A stretch of DNA of 64,000 bases from Telmatospirillum siberiense. GTDB lineage: Bacteria > Pseudomonadota > Alphaproteobacteria > Rhodospirillales > Magnetospirillaceae. The position numbers and the translations under genes were made by a program. The DNA lies in contig NZ_PIUM01000015.1 of the NCBI RefSeq assembly GCF_002845745.1, positions 62,001 through 126,000 on the forward strand, given 5' to 3'. Below the pieces are notes generated by a model. The model was not told where the DNA came from, did not search any database, and saw only the letters and a program-made list of their open reading frames with translations. Positions within the stretch are counted from its first letter, which is position 1, and each line of letters begins with the position of its first letter. Positions 39,314 through 48,153 of this stretch are shown piece by piece.

Positions 39314-39991
39314 TCAGCCGGCCGTCGCGGGGACCTTCGCCAGTTCGAGCAGGGCCGCGACCAGATTGTCCGCCCCTTCGGCGATTTGACTGATGGAGGC
39401 GTCCAGCATGTAGCAAGGGGTGGTGACCACCTTGTTGACGCGGTCGATCGCCACTTCGCCATGCCCTTTTTGCTGATGCCTGGCCCCCATGCTTTCGATG
39501 GCGGCGGCGGTGCCGGGATCGTTGCCGATGGTGACCTCGATCTTGCCCAGGACCTTGGCCAGGATGACCGGCGCGATGCATAGGGCGCCGATGGGCTTGC
39601 CGGCCTGATGCATGGTCTTGATCGCCGCGACCACCGAGGGCTCGACATTGCAGTCCGGCCCGTCGACGGCGAAGCTGCACAGGTTTTTCGCGGCCCCGAA
39701 GCCGCCCGGAAAGACCAGGGCGTCAAAATTACCGGCCTCGAAGGTGGCCAGGTCGCGGATATGGCCCCGCGCGATCCGGGCCGATTCGACCAGAACGTTG
39801 CGCGTCTCCCCGGTCGCCTTACCGGCGGCGTGGTCGACGACGTCCCGCTGCAGGATGCTGGGGGCGAAACAGTGGGCGGCGGCGCCATGGCGGTCGATGG
39901 CCAGCAAGGTCAGCACGGCTTCGTGGATTTCCGAGCCGTCCTTCACACCACATCCCGACAGAACGACGGCGATCCTCTTTTTCGTGTTCAT
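39314..39991 (-). CDS. elbB: ElbB-type glyoxalase III-like protein (DJ-1/PfpI superfamily)
   Basis: The 225-residue protein has the ElbB pattern: VVLSGCGVKDGSEIHEAV at the start, FPGGFGAAKNLCSFA, and the nucleophile-elbow Cys in PIGALCIAPV. ElbB (isoprenoid biosynthesis protein, also described as a glyoxalase) belongs to the DJ-1/PfpI superfamily; its physiological role is not settled. The ATG at 39991 gives the standard length. It converges on the RNA methyltransferase gene. Confidence 0.92.
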   Translation of the reverse strand: MNTKKRIAVVLSGCGVKDGSEIHEAVLTLLAIDRHGAAAHCFAPSILQRDVVDHAAGKATGETRNVLVESARIARGHIRDLATFEAGNFDALVFPGGFGAAKNLCSFAVDGPDCNVEPSVVAAIKTMHQAGKPIGALCIAPVILAKVLGKIEVTIGNDPGTAAAIESMGARHQQKGHGEVAIDRVNKVVTTPCYMLDASISQIAEGADNLVAALLELAKVPATAG

Positions 39992-40182
39992 GATTTTCTT
40001 CCTCTGTCCCCTTCGCGCCGCCCGGATGGCGTGGGCGAAGGGTGCTTCTGCTGGAACCAGCGTAGTTTTCCTCCGGTGTCCGGGCAACAGGTCTTAGGGC
40101 ATTGTGCTGGGCGGCCGGCATCGCCACTATGATAGGAGAAACGATTTCAATCGAAGACTTTTTCCCCGAATTTGGAGGTGAA

Positions 40183-41676
40183 ATGGCCCTTTGTCCGGCC
40201 TACGCCCGTCTGGAGCGGATTTTCCATCGGCTGACGCTGCTTGAGCAGGCGCAGGGACTTTTGCATTGGGACATGGCGGCGATGATGCCGCCCGGCGGAG
40301 CGGAAAGCCGTGGAGAACAACTGGCGACGCTGAAGGCGCTGTCCCATGAACTTCTGACGGCCGCCGAGGTCAAGCCGCTGCTCGATGCGGCGGTGGAGGA
40401 GGATCTGGACGATTGGCAGCGGGCCAATCTTTCCGAAATGCGCCGCGATTGGGTGCATGCCGCCGCCGTGCCCTCCCGTCTTGTCGAGGATTTGTCCCGC
40501 GCCGGGTCGGCATGCGAGACGGTCTGGCGCAAGGCCCGCGCCGCCGCCGATTTTTCCCGGGTGGCCCCTTCTCTCGCCGAGGTGCTGCGGCTGACCCGCG
40601 AGATGGCGGAAATCAAAAGTCAGGCCCTTGGCGTTTCGCGCTATGACGCGTTGCTCGACCAGTACGAGCCCGGCGGGCGGTCGGCGGTCATCGATGTCGT
40701 CTTCGACGATCTGGCGGCCTTTCTGCCCGGCTTTTTGCAACAGGTCCTGTCGAGGCAGGCGCCCCCGCCGCAGGGGCCGCGCGGGCCTTTCCCGGTCGAG
40801 CGGCAAAAGGCGCTGGGCTTGCGCATGATGGAGGTTCTGGGGTTCGATTTCGAGCATGGTCGCCTCGATGTCAGCCAGCACCCTTTCTGCGGCGGTACTC
40901 CCGACGATGTGCGAATCACCACCCGCTATGACGAGAACGCCTTCATCAAAAGCATGATGGGGGTGATCCACGAAACTGGACATGCCCTTTACGAGCGCGG
41001 CCTTCCCGCCGCCTGGCGGACCCAGCCGGTGGGACGGGCCCGTGGCATGAGCCTGCACGAAAGCCAAAGTCTTCTGATGGAGATGCAGGCATGTCGGTCG
41101 CGGGAATTTCTGAGCTTCGCAGCCCCGGTGATGGCCGAGGCCTTCGGTGCCGTGGGGCAGTCCGGTTGGGACGCCGGCACCTTGTTCGCGCTCAATGTCC
41201 GGGTGGCGCCGGCCTTCATCCGCGTCGACGCCGACGAGGTGACCTATCCCGCCCATGTGATCCTGCGCTACCGCCTGGAGAAGGCCCTGATCGCCGGCGA
41301 GATCGATGTCGCCGACATCCCGGCGGCCTGGAACGACGGGATGGACGCCCTGCTCGGCGTCCGGCCGCCGGACGACGCGCAAGGCTGTCTGCAGGATATT
41401 CACTGGTACGATGGAGCCTTCGGCTATTTCCCGACCTATACTCTGGGAGCGATGATCGCCGCCCAACTGTTCGAGGCGGCGGGCAGGGCGCTGCCCGATT
41501 TGCCGGCGTCGATCGGCCGGGGCGATTTCCGCCCGTTGCTCGGCTGGCTGCGCGAGGCGGTGCATGGGCAGGCCTCGCGGTACGGGACCGACGAGCTGCT
41601 GACCCGGGCCACCGGCCGGCCGCTCGACCCTTCGGTGTTCAAGACGCACCTTCGCCGACGGTATCTGGACGGATGA
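40183..41676 (+). CDS. M32-family carboxypeptidase (thermostable carboxypeptidase 1 type)
   Basis: This 497-residue zinc metallo-carboxypeptidase has the M32 active site HETGHALYE (His263, Glu264, His267) and the ESQSLLMEMQ segment that supplies the third ligand. It removes C-terminal residues from peptides in the cytoplasm. The ATG at 40183 follows GGAGGTGA and was preferred over an open-frame extension to 40102. Length is normal for the family. Confidence 0.95.
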   Translation: MALCPAYARLERIFHRLTLLEQAQGLLHWDMAAMMPPGGAESRGEQLATLKALSHELLTAAEVKPLLDAAVEEDLDDWQRANLSEMRRDWVHAAAVPSRLVEDLSRAGSACETVWRKARAAADFSRVAPSLAEVLRLTREMAEIKSQALGVSRYDALLDQYEPGGRSAVIDVVFDDLAAFLPGFLQQVLSRQAPPPQGPRGPFPVERQKALGLRMMEVLGFDFEHGRLDVSQHPFCGGTPDDVRITTRYDENAFIKSMMGVIHETGHALYERGLPAAWRTQPVGRARGMSLHESQSLLMEMQACRSREFLSFAAPVMAEAFGAVGQSGWDAGTLFALNVRVAPAFIRVDADEVTYPAHVILRYRLEKALIAGEIDVADIPAAWNDGMDALLGVRPPDDAQGCLQDIHWYDGAFGYFPTYTLGAMIAAQLFEAAGRALPDLPASIGRGDFRPLLGWLREAVHGQASRYGTDELLTRATGRPLDPSVFKTHLRRRYLDG

Positions 41677-41704
41677 AGGTCGTCCGTCGACCGGGGCGGG
41701 ATAT

Positions 41705-41744
41705 TAGAGTATCCGAGCGTCAAATCTGACGCTCGGATACTCTA
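41705..41744 (+). terminator. 18-bp perfect hairpin after the M32 peptidase gene
   Basis: Arms 41705-41722 and 41727-41744 are exact reverse complements with a 4-nt loop, 28 bp after the stop. There is no T-tract. The remaining gap to thrC shows no gene. Confidence 0.6.
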
Positions 41745-41920
41745 GAAGTGGCCATTGAGGCCGCGGCCAAGCACGCGGATGCGTGCGCCCGGAGAGGGCT
41801 AAAAACAAACCGGAGCGTGATGCCTTAAATCTGCATCACGCTAAAGACGGCGTAATGCTTGTTCCGCCTGACCCCGGTGGTTAATGTGTGCCCTTCATTT
41901 TGTCAGGTTCTGGTCGCGCA

Positions 41921-43321
41921 ATGAGCTATCACAGCACACGGGGGCAAGCGCCCGCTCTCGCTTTCGATGACGTTCTTCTGGCGGGCCTCGCCCGGGACGG
42001 GGGTCTTTATCTGCCCGAGGCCTGGCCGCGTTTCTCCGAGGCGGATCTCGCGGGTCTTGCCGGGCTGTCCTATCAACAGGTCGCGGTGCGGGTGATGCAG
42101 CCCTTCCTCGACGGCAGCATCGCCGAGGACGATTTCGCCGCCCTGGTCGCCGAGACCTATGCCGGATTCGACCACGCCGCCGTCGCGCCCTTGACGCAAC
42201 TCGGGCGCAACGACTGGCTGCTCGAACTGTTCCACGGTCCGACGCTGGCCTTCAAGGACTATGCCCTGCAATTGCTGGGGCGCCTGTTCGACCATGTGCT
42301 GACCAAGAAGGGACGGCGGGTGACCATCGTCGGGGCGACGTCGGGCGATACCGGCTCGGCGGCCATCGAGGCCTGCCGCGATCGCGCCGCGGTCGATATC
42401 GTGATTCTGCATCCCAAGGGGCGGACCTCCGAGGTGCAGCGCCGCCAGATGACCACGGTGACCTCGGCCAATGTGCGCAATATCGCCATCGAAGGCACTT
42501 TCGACGATTGCCAGGACATGGTGAAGGCCATGTTCAACGACCAGCCGTTCCGTGACCAGCTCAATCTGTCGGCGGTGAATTCGATCAACTGGGCCCGCAT
42601 CATGGCCCAGATCGTCTACTATTTTGCCGCGGGAACGGCATTGGGCGCGCCGCACCGTCCCATCTCCTTCGCCGTTCCGACAGGCAATTTCGGCAATGTC
42701 TACGCCGCCTTCGCCGCCCGGCGCATGGGGTTGCCGATCCGGCAACTGGTGGTCGGTTCCAATTCCAACGACATCCTGACCCGTTTCTTCGAAAGCGGGG
42801 TGATGAGCAAAAACAAGGTGGTGCCGACGTTGAGCCCCAGTATGGACATCCAGGTTTCCAGCAATTTCGAACGCTATCTGTTCGATTTGTTCGGCGAGGA
42901 CGCGGCGCGTGTCGTCGATTTCATGGAACGGTTCCGCCGCGACGGCCGGTTCGAAGTGGGCGAGACCATGCTCGCCAACATCAACAGCCTGTTCCAGGGC
43001 TACCGCCTGGACGACGAGGCGACCAGCGGGGTCATCCGTAAGCTTTACGAGGAAACCGGAGAGCTGCTCGATCCGCATACGGCCATCGGCGTGGCGGCGG
43101 GCCGCGCCCGCCGGCGGGACGCCTCGACGCCCATGGTGGCCCTGGCCACCGCCCATGCCGCGAAGTTCCCCGACGCCGTCGAGGCGGCGACGGGCATAAG
43201 GCCGGCTCTGCCGTCCCGCCTGGGCGATCTTTTCGAACGGCCGGAGCGCTACGACGTTCTGCCCAACGATCTGGAAACGGTGAAGGACTATGTCCGGCAA
43301 GTCGCACGGGTGAACGCATGA
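41921..43321 (+). CDS. thrC: Threonine synthase
   Basis: The 466-residue PLP enzyme converts O-phosphohomoserine to threonine. It has the PLP-lysine motif HGPTLAFKDYALQ, GATSGDTGSAAIEA, and the FAVPTGNFGNVYA loop. Length and layout match the proteobacterial class. The ATG at 41921 fits the family N-terminus (MSYHSTRGQAP); a GTG at 41888 is less likely. The M16 protease gene starts within its stop codon region. Confidence 0.96.
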   Translation: MSYHSTRGQAPALAFDDVLLAGLARDGGLYLPEAWPRFSEADLAGLAGLSYQQVAVRVMQPFLDGSIAEDDFAALVAETYAGFDHAAVAPLTQLGRNDWLLELFHGPTLAFKDYALQLLGRLFDHVLTKKGRRVTIVGATSGDTGSAAIEACRDRAAVDIVILHPKGRTSEVQRRQMTTVTSANVRNIAIEGTFDDCQDMVKAMFNDQPFRDQLNLSAVNSINWARIMAQIVYYFAAGTALGAPHRPISFAVPTGNFGNVYAAFAARRMGLPIRQLVVGSNSNDILTRFFESGVMSKNKVVPTLSPSMDIQVSSNFERYLFDLFGEDAARVVDFMERFRRDGRFEVGETMLANINSLFQGYRLDDEATSGVIRKLYEETGELLDPHTAIGVAAGRARRRDASTPMVALATAHAAKFPDAVEAATGIRPALPSRLGDLFERPERYDVLPNDLETVKDYVRQVARVNA

Positions 43322-44589
43322 GCAGTCTCGACAGCATCCGCCAGACCCGTCTGGCCAACGGCCTGACCGTGTTGACCGATCGCATGGAAACGGTGGAGAC
43401 GGCGTCGCTGGGCGTCTGGGTCAACGCCGGGACCCGCCATGAGACGCCCGAGATCAACGGCGTGTCGCATTTGCTCGAGCATATGGCGTTCAAGGGCACC
43501 GAGCGGCGTTCGGCACGGGCCATCGCCGAGGAGATCGAGGCGGTCGGCGGTCATCTGAACGCCTATACCTCGCGCGAGCATACGGCCTATTACGCCAAGA
43601 TCCTGAAAGAGGACGTCGGACTGGCCCTGGATATCATCGCCGACATCCTGCAGCACTCGACCATCGATGCCGAGGAACTGGCCCGCGAGCAGGCGGTGGT
43701 TGTTCAGGAGATCAGCCAGTCCATCGATACTCCCGACGACATCATCTTCGATCATTTCCAGGCCACCGCCTATCCTGACCAGGCCGTCGGGCGGCCCGTC
43801 CTGGGGACGGCCGATCTGGTGCGCGGCATGTCGCGCAACACCTTGTCCGGCTATATGCGCAATAACTACGGCGCCGAGCGGATGATCCTGGCGGCGGCTG
43901 GAAATCTCCATCACGACGACGTGGTCGCCATGGCGGAAAGCCATTTCAACGCCCTGCCGAAAACCAGCGCGGCGGTCGAGGACGTGGCCCGTTATGTGGG
44001 GGGGGAATACCGCGAATCCCGTGACCTCGAACAGGTGCATCTGGTTCTGGGTTTCGACGGCGTCTGCTATGACGATCCCGACTATTACGCGGCATCGGTT
44101 CTGTCGACCCTGCTGGGCGGCGGCATGTCGTCCCGGCTGTTCCAGGAGGTTCGCGAGAAGCGGGGCTTGGTCTATTCGATCTATTCCTTCACCTCGTCCT
44201 ATACCGATGGCGGCCTGTTCGCCATCTATGCCGGAACCGGGGAGGAAGAGGCGGCCGAGGTGATCCCCGTGGTCTGCGACGAGGTGATGAAGGTCACCCA
44301 GTCCATCGGCGCCGACGAGGTGCAGCGGGCCCGCGCCCAGTTGAAGGCCTCGATCCTGATGGCCATGGAAAGCACCAGTGCCCGCTGCGAGCAGTTGGCC
44401 CGCCAGATCCAGGCCCATGGCCGTTTGGTGCCGGTCGAGGAAATGGTCGCCAAGGTCGAGGCGATCGACGCCGAGGCGGTGATCGCGGCGGCCCGCCGCC
44501 TGTTCGTCGGTACCCCGACCTTCGCCGCCATCGGACCGCTCGACAAGGTCGAGGGTTTCGACTCGGTGAAGCGCCGGCTTGTTTTATAA
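43318..44589 (+). CDS. M16-family zinc processing peptidase
   Basis: The 423-residue protein has the inverted zinc motif HLLEH (His51, Glu54, His55) and a downstream Glu in EELAREQAVVVQEI, so it is catalytically complete. It resembles mitochondrial processing peptidase beta and bacterial PepR/YmxG types. It is often found next to thrC in alphaproteobacteria, as here (4-bp overlap). Its natural substrates are unknown. Confidence 0.93.
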   Translation: MSSLDSIRQTRLANGLTVLTDRMETVETASLGVWVNAGTRHETPEINGVSHLLEHMAFKGTERRSARAIAEEIEAVGGHLNAYTSREHTAYYAKILKEDVGLALDIIADILQHSTIDAEELAREQAVVVQEISQSIDTPDDIIFDHFQATAYPDQAVGRPVLGTADLVRGMSRNTLSGYMRNNYGAERMILAAAGNLHHDDVVAMAESHFNALPKTSAAVEDVARYVGGEYRESRDLEQVHLVLGFDGVCYDDPDYYAASVLSTLLGGGMSSRLFQEVREKRGLVYSIYSFTSSYTDGGLFAIYAGTGEEEAAEVIPVVCDEVMKVTQSIGADEVQRARAQLKASILMAMESTSARCEQLARQIQAHGRLVPVEEMVAKVEAIDAEAVIAAARRLFVGTPTFAAIGPLDKVEGFDSVKRRLVL

Positions 44590-44632
44590 GCCCCTGGCCA
44601 CAGGCGCTCGGATAAGAAAAATCTGTCGTTCG

Positions 44633-44808
44633 CGAGCCAAAAACGAAGCAATCCTAAGAGTGGCACCGGCGTCCCTGCCGGTGTTCCGGCGGGAGCCGGA
44701 AAGGGTCCGCCTGTCGGCGGATCACCGGCACGGAGGCCGGTGCCACTGTTTTATCAAAAGCGGACAATGCGCTGATAAAACTACAAAATTTACGATGTGT
44801 GAATCCGG
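44633..44808. repeat. Dispersed structured repeat, copy 2
   Basis: This copy matches 31926-32100 almost throughout. The core (44660-44746) keeps both outer-stem arms and both inner hairpins. One inner loop differs in length (TGTC here, TTC in copy 1) while its stem is unchanged. It lies between the convergent M16 peptidase and rlmE genes. Confidence 0.85.
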
Positions 44809-44854
44809 TGGCCCTCGCCCGCTTTGCGGGAGAGGGCTTACCCGAACGCCGGTC

Positions 44855-45565
44855 TCACTTCGGCCGGAACCCCATGGCGACGACATAGGTTTCCGCAGAT
44901 TCGGCGCGGCTGGCCGGCGGTTTGGCGTGGCGGACCTGTTCGAAGCTTTTCTTCAACAGGTCGAGCAGGGTGCGTTCGGTGCCGCCCTTGAAGACCTTGG
45001 CGACGAAGGTGCCGCCGGGGGCTAGCACCTCCATGGCGAAATCGAGCGCCACCTCGCACATATGGACGATGCGGGCATGATCCGTGGGCGGATGGCCGGT
45101 GGTCGGCGCCGCCATGTCGGACAAGACGATATCGGCCGGACCGCCCAGCGCGTCCTTCAGGATGCCCGGCGCCGCGTCGTCGAGGAAATCGTGGGTGAGC
45201 ACGATCGCCCCGGCCACCGGGGCCCACTCCAGAATGTCGATGCCGACCACCTTGCCGCCCTTGGCGTCAAGCGCCTTGACCCTTTGTACCGCCACTTGGG
45301 TCCAGCCGCCGGGGGCGGCGCCGAGGTCAACGACGCGCTTGCCCGGCCTCAGGAAATGGAAGCGATCGTCGAGCTGTATCAGCTTGAAGGCGGCGCGGGA
45401 CCGATAGCCTTGCCGCTTGGCCTCGATGACGAAAGGATCGTTCAGTTGCCGCTGCAGCCAGCGGGTGGAGGAAACCGTCCGTTTGCGCGCCGTGAGCACC
45501 CGTTCGTTGAGCATGTGGCTGCCGGTCTTGCGCGGGCCTCCGGTCGGTTTTTTCCCTTGGCTCAT
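44855..45565 (-). CDS. rlmE: 23S rRNA (uridine-2'-O-)-methyltransferase
   Basis: The 236-residue RlmE/FtsJ (RrmJ) enzyme methylates the 2'-OH of a uridine in the 23S A-loop. It has the SRAAFKLIQLDDRF segment, the SAM motif VVDLGAAPGGWTQVA, the catalytic DMAAPTTGH region and VAKVFKGG. An N-terminal extension of about 35 residues before the core is common in alphaproteobacteria. It overlaps the Ppx/GppA stop (ATGA), so the two are co-translated. Confidence 0.95.
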   Translation of the reverse strand: MSQGKKPTGGPRKTGSHMLNERVLTARKRTVSSTRWLQRQLNDPFVIEAKRQGYRSRAAFKLIQLDDRFHFLRPGKRVVDLGAAPGGWTQVAVQRVKALDAKGGKVVGIDILEWAPVAGAIVLTHDFLDDAAPGILKDALGGPADIVLSDMAAPTTGHPPTDHARIVHMCEVALDFAMEVLAPGGTFVAKVFKGGTERTLLDLLKKSFEQVRHAKPPASRAESAETYVVAMGFRPK

Positions 45566-46563
45566 GATCTCGCCGCCAAACGGTCGGCTTGCATCATCGA
45601 CAACAATACGCCCTCCCTTACGCCGCGATCGGCGACCGTCAGTCGGTCGGCCGGCCATAGGCGGCAAATAGCTTCCAGAATAGCGCAGCCGGCCACCACA
45701 AGGTCGGCGCGGACCTCGCCGATGCACGGATGCTGGGCGCGTTCCCGCGCGTCGGCCGTGACCAGGCGCCGGCTGATCGCCGCCACCTCTGAATACTCCA
45801 TGACCAGGCCGTCGACCAGGGCCCGGTCATAACGGGGTAGGTCGAGATGGACGCCGGCCAGCGTGGTTACCGTGCCCGAGGTTCCCAGCATCTGCACCAA
45901 ACCCCGCGCGACCAGCGGTCCGAACCCGCTTCGCTGGTCAAACGGACGGAGCCGCTCGACCAGTAAATCCACCACGCTCGCATATCCGAGGGCCTCGTGA
46001 AGCCGTTCCCCCGCCTCTTCGGCCAGGGTGACCACGCCGAGCGGCAGGGAGACCACGGTTTCCACGCCATCCTCGGCGGGGGTCTCTCCCAACCTCACCT
46101 TGATCAATTCGGTGCTGCCGCCGCCGATATCGAAGACCAGGGCGAAGGGGTGGCTGCGGTCGAGCAGGGGGGCGCAGCCCGCCAGGGCCAGTTTCGCCTC
46201 GTCCTCCGCCGAGATGGTCTCCAGAACCAGGCCGGTGTTTTCGAAGACCCGGCGCAGGAAATCGACACCGTTGGAGGCGCGGCGGCAGGCTTCCGTGGCC
46301 ACCGAGCGCAGGCGGCGCACCTCGCGGCGTTCGACACGCTGCGCGCATTGGCGCAGGGCGCACAGGGTCCGTTCGATGGCCGCTTCCGAGAGAAGTCCGC
46401 TGTTGGCCAATCCCTCGCCTAGACGGGTGACGCGGGAAAAGGCTTCGACGACGCGGAAACCGTCTTCGTTCGGGGTGGCCAGCAACAGCCGGCAATTGTT
46501 GGTGCCAAGATCGAGGGCGCCGTAAAGAGGCTGATGCGAGGACTCGTCCCGGCGACCTGACAT
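45562..46563 (-). CDS. Ppx/GppA-family phosphatase
   Basis: This 333-residue ASKHA-fold protein has the start YGALDLGTNNCRLLLA, the catalytic AEDEAKLAL and FDIGGGSTELI loops, and lacks the long C-terminal domain of the ppx gene at 13 kb. It may act on guanosine pentaphosphate (GppA-like) or polyphosphate. Its pairing with rlmE is common in alphaproteobacteria. The ATG at 46563 lacks a clear ribosome site; an in-frame ATG at 46752 would add 63 unconserved residues. Confidence 0.9.
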   Translation of the reverse strand: MSGRRDESSHQPLYGALDLGTNNCRLLLATPNEDGFRVVEAFSRVTRLGEGLANSGLLSEAAIERTLCALRQCAQRVERREVRRLRSVATEACRRASNGVDFLRRVFENTGLVLETISAEDEAKLALAGCAPLLDRSHPFALVFDIGGGSTELIKVRLGETPAEDGVETVVSLPLGVVTLAEEAGERLHEALGYASVVDLLVERLRPFDQRSGFGPLVARGLVQMLGTSGTVTTLAGVHLDLPRYDRALVDGLVMEYSEVAAISRRLVTADARERAQHPCIGEVRADLVVAGCAILEAICRLWPADRLTVADRGVREGVLLSMMQADRLAARS

Positions 46564-46898
46564 TTGGCAGCGCGTTCGTTCGCCGGCGCCGGCCTGTTCC
46601 AATGATTCCAACTCCCTCGTCGTCCGAAATGGACGGACATGATTCTTCAGCCGATCGTAGCGGAGACGCAATGCCTGCGGAAGGGTCTCGTGGCGCCGCC
46701 AGTGGTTCTCACCATAGCATTTTTCGCGCTCTTCCCCTGTGGGCAACGGCATTCGCACATCTTTATTTCTCGGCGGATCACCGGCAGGGGCGCTTTTATA
46801 CCGGGCGGGCGAAACGGGGACTGGAAATCGCCATGGCCGCGTGTTAGAAGACCCGCCTCTCGTCGGCACCGGATAAGGCCCGATACCGATGAGCAAGG
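46564..46898. other. Intergenic region upstream of the Ppx/GppA gene and tRNA-Gln
   Basis: This stretch holds no supported gene. It must contain the promoter of the - strand phosphatase-rlmE operon. The open frames present here have atypical composition and no recognisable similarity. Confidence 0.4.
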
Positions 46899-46927
46899 TT
46901 GACAGTCTGATACAAACAGATTAGACA
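46899..46927 (+). promoter_or_regulatory. Sigma-70-type promoter of tRNA-Gln
   Basis: A perfect -35 hexamer TTGACA (46899-46904) is followed after 17 bp by TAGACA (46922-46927) as the -10. This places the transcription start about 10 bp before the tRNA. Confidence 0.7.
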
Positions 46928-46943
46928 CGCCAACGCCCGCTGA

Positions 46944-47017
46944 TGGGGGATCGTCTAGCGGTAGGACAGCAGACTCTGACTCTGCTTACCGTGGTTCGAA
47001 TCCACGTCCCCCAGCCA
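46944..47017 (+). tRNA. tRNA-Gln (anticodon CTG)
   Basis: The sequence folds as a complete cloverleaf: acceptor stem TGGGGGA with TCCCCCA, D-arm with GTCTAGCGGTAGGAC, anticodon stem GCAGA/TCTGC with loop CTCTGAC (anticodon CTG) and T-arm GTGG TTCGAAT CCAC. The CCA end is encoded at 47015-47017. Confidence 0.96.
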
Positions 47018-47055
47018 AAAAACCCGGTTCCAAATTTTTTGGAGCCGGGTTTTTC
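47017..47055. terminator. Bidirectional Rho-independent terminator
   Basis: A 12-bp stem with one G-U pair (47021-47032 with 47040-47051) is preceded by an A-run and followed by a T-run. It ends tRNA-Gln on the + strand and can end the HD-GYP gene on the - strand. Confidence 0.85.
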
Positions 47056-47091
47056 CATCCTTGGAGATCGCCCTCCGATCGGCCTCTTGGG

Positions 47092-48051
47092 TTAATCCGG
47101 CAACCCGGCGCGAATGGCCTCGAACGCATCGACGTTTGCCAGGAACAGGTCGACCAGTTCCGGGTCGAAATGTTTTCCCGATTGTTCTCGCAAATGCCCG
47201 ACGACCCGATCGAGGGGCCATGGCTCCTTGTAGGGGCGCCGTGACATCAGCGCATCATAGACGTCGGCAATGGCGACGATGCGGCCGACGACGGGGATTT
47301 CCTCGCCGGGGATCCCCTCGGGATAGCCGCCGCCGTCCCACTTCTCGTGATGACTGAGCGCGATTTGGGCGGCCATCCGCATCAGCGACGAACCATTGGC
47401 GCCGATGATGGCAGCGCCTCGCTCGGCGTGGCTCCGCATGACCGTCCATTCCGCGGCATCAAACTTTCCCGGTTTCAACAGGATGTTGTCGGGAATGGCG
47501 ATCTTGCCGATATCGTGCATCGGCGCGGTCCTGGCGATCGCCTGACAGGCGGCGTCGTTCCACCCCAGGCGCCGGGCCAGGATTTCGGCGTAGCGTCCCA
47601 TCCTGCGCACATGGGCACCGGTTTCATTGTCCTTGAACTCGCCCGCGATCCCCAGACGGTCGAGCACCACGCCCTGATCCACCTGCGCGATGTGGGTGCG
47701 GACCCGCGCCCGCACGATGGGGGCCGAAACCGGCTTGGTGATATAGTCGGCGCCGCCGACGGCGAAGCCCGCGGCCTCGTCCTCGACCTCCCCCATGGCG
47801 GTGACGAAGATTACCGGGATGCGGCGTAAATCGTCGTCGTCTTTCAGGCGCCGGCAAACTTCGTAGCCGTCCATATCCGGCATCATGACGTCGAGCAGGA
47901 TCAGATCGGGGCGATGGCGGCGCGCGGCCTCCAACGCCTCGCGTCCGTTTTTGCTGAAAGAGAGCGTGTAGGTGTCGTCAAGAATATCGCGCAACAGCCA
48001 AAGATTATGGGTCTGGTCGTCGACCACCAGCACTTTCCAGAGCTTGTTCAT
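47092..48051 (-). CDS. Response regulator with HD-GYP domain (c-di-GMP phosphodiesterase type)
   Basis: The 319-residue protein has a receiver domain (about 1-120; phosphoacceptor Asp in DLILLDVMMPDMDG) and an HD-GYP output domain with HDIGKIAIPDNILLKPGKF and HHEKWDGGGYPEG. HD-GYP proteins hydrolyse cyclic di-GMP. The conserved metal ligands look intact. A GAGGAG site precedes the ATG. The large hybrid kinase is encoded just upstream on the same strand and could phosphorylate it. Confidence 0.93.
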   Translation of the reverse strand: MNKLWKVLVVDDQTHNLWLLRDILDDTYTLSFSKNGREALEAARRHRPDLILLDVMMPDMDGYEVCRRLKDDDDLRRIPVIFVTAMGEVEDEAAGFAVGGADYITKPVSAPIVRARVRTHIAQVDQGVVLDRLGIAGEFKDNETGAHVRRMGRYAEILARRLGWNDAACQAIARTAPMHDIGKIAIPDNILLKPGKFDAAEWTVMRSHAERGAAIIGANGSSLMRMAAQIALSHHEKWDGGGYPEGIPGEEIPVVGRIVAIADVYDALMSRRPYKEPWPLDRVVGHLREQSGKHFDPELVDLFLANVDAFEAIRAGLPD

Positions 48052-48101
48052 GCGTTCTCCTCTAGTGGTCTGGATAAGTTGGCCCACCAACTAATTGAAT
48101 T

Positions 48102-48153
48102 GTGCTGAAAATCTGACGGATGGCGGGGGCACCATCCGTCAGATTTTCAGCAC
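48102..48153 (-). terminator. 22-bp perfect hairpin after the hybrid kinase gene
   Basis: Arms 48102-48123 and 48132-48153 are exact reverse complements with an 8-nt loop. The kinase stop codon touches the arm. It lies between the kinase and the HD-GYP gene, so it may limit read-through between them. Confidence 0.6.

Noticed and set aside
46602-46847. A + strand frame of 81 codons before tRNA-Gln.
   Set aside because: No ribosome site or similarity, and it lies in the leader of the divergent phosphatase gene.
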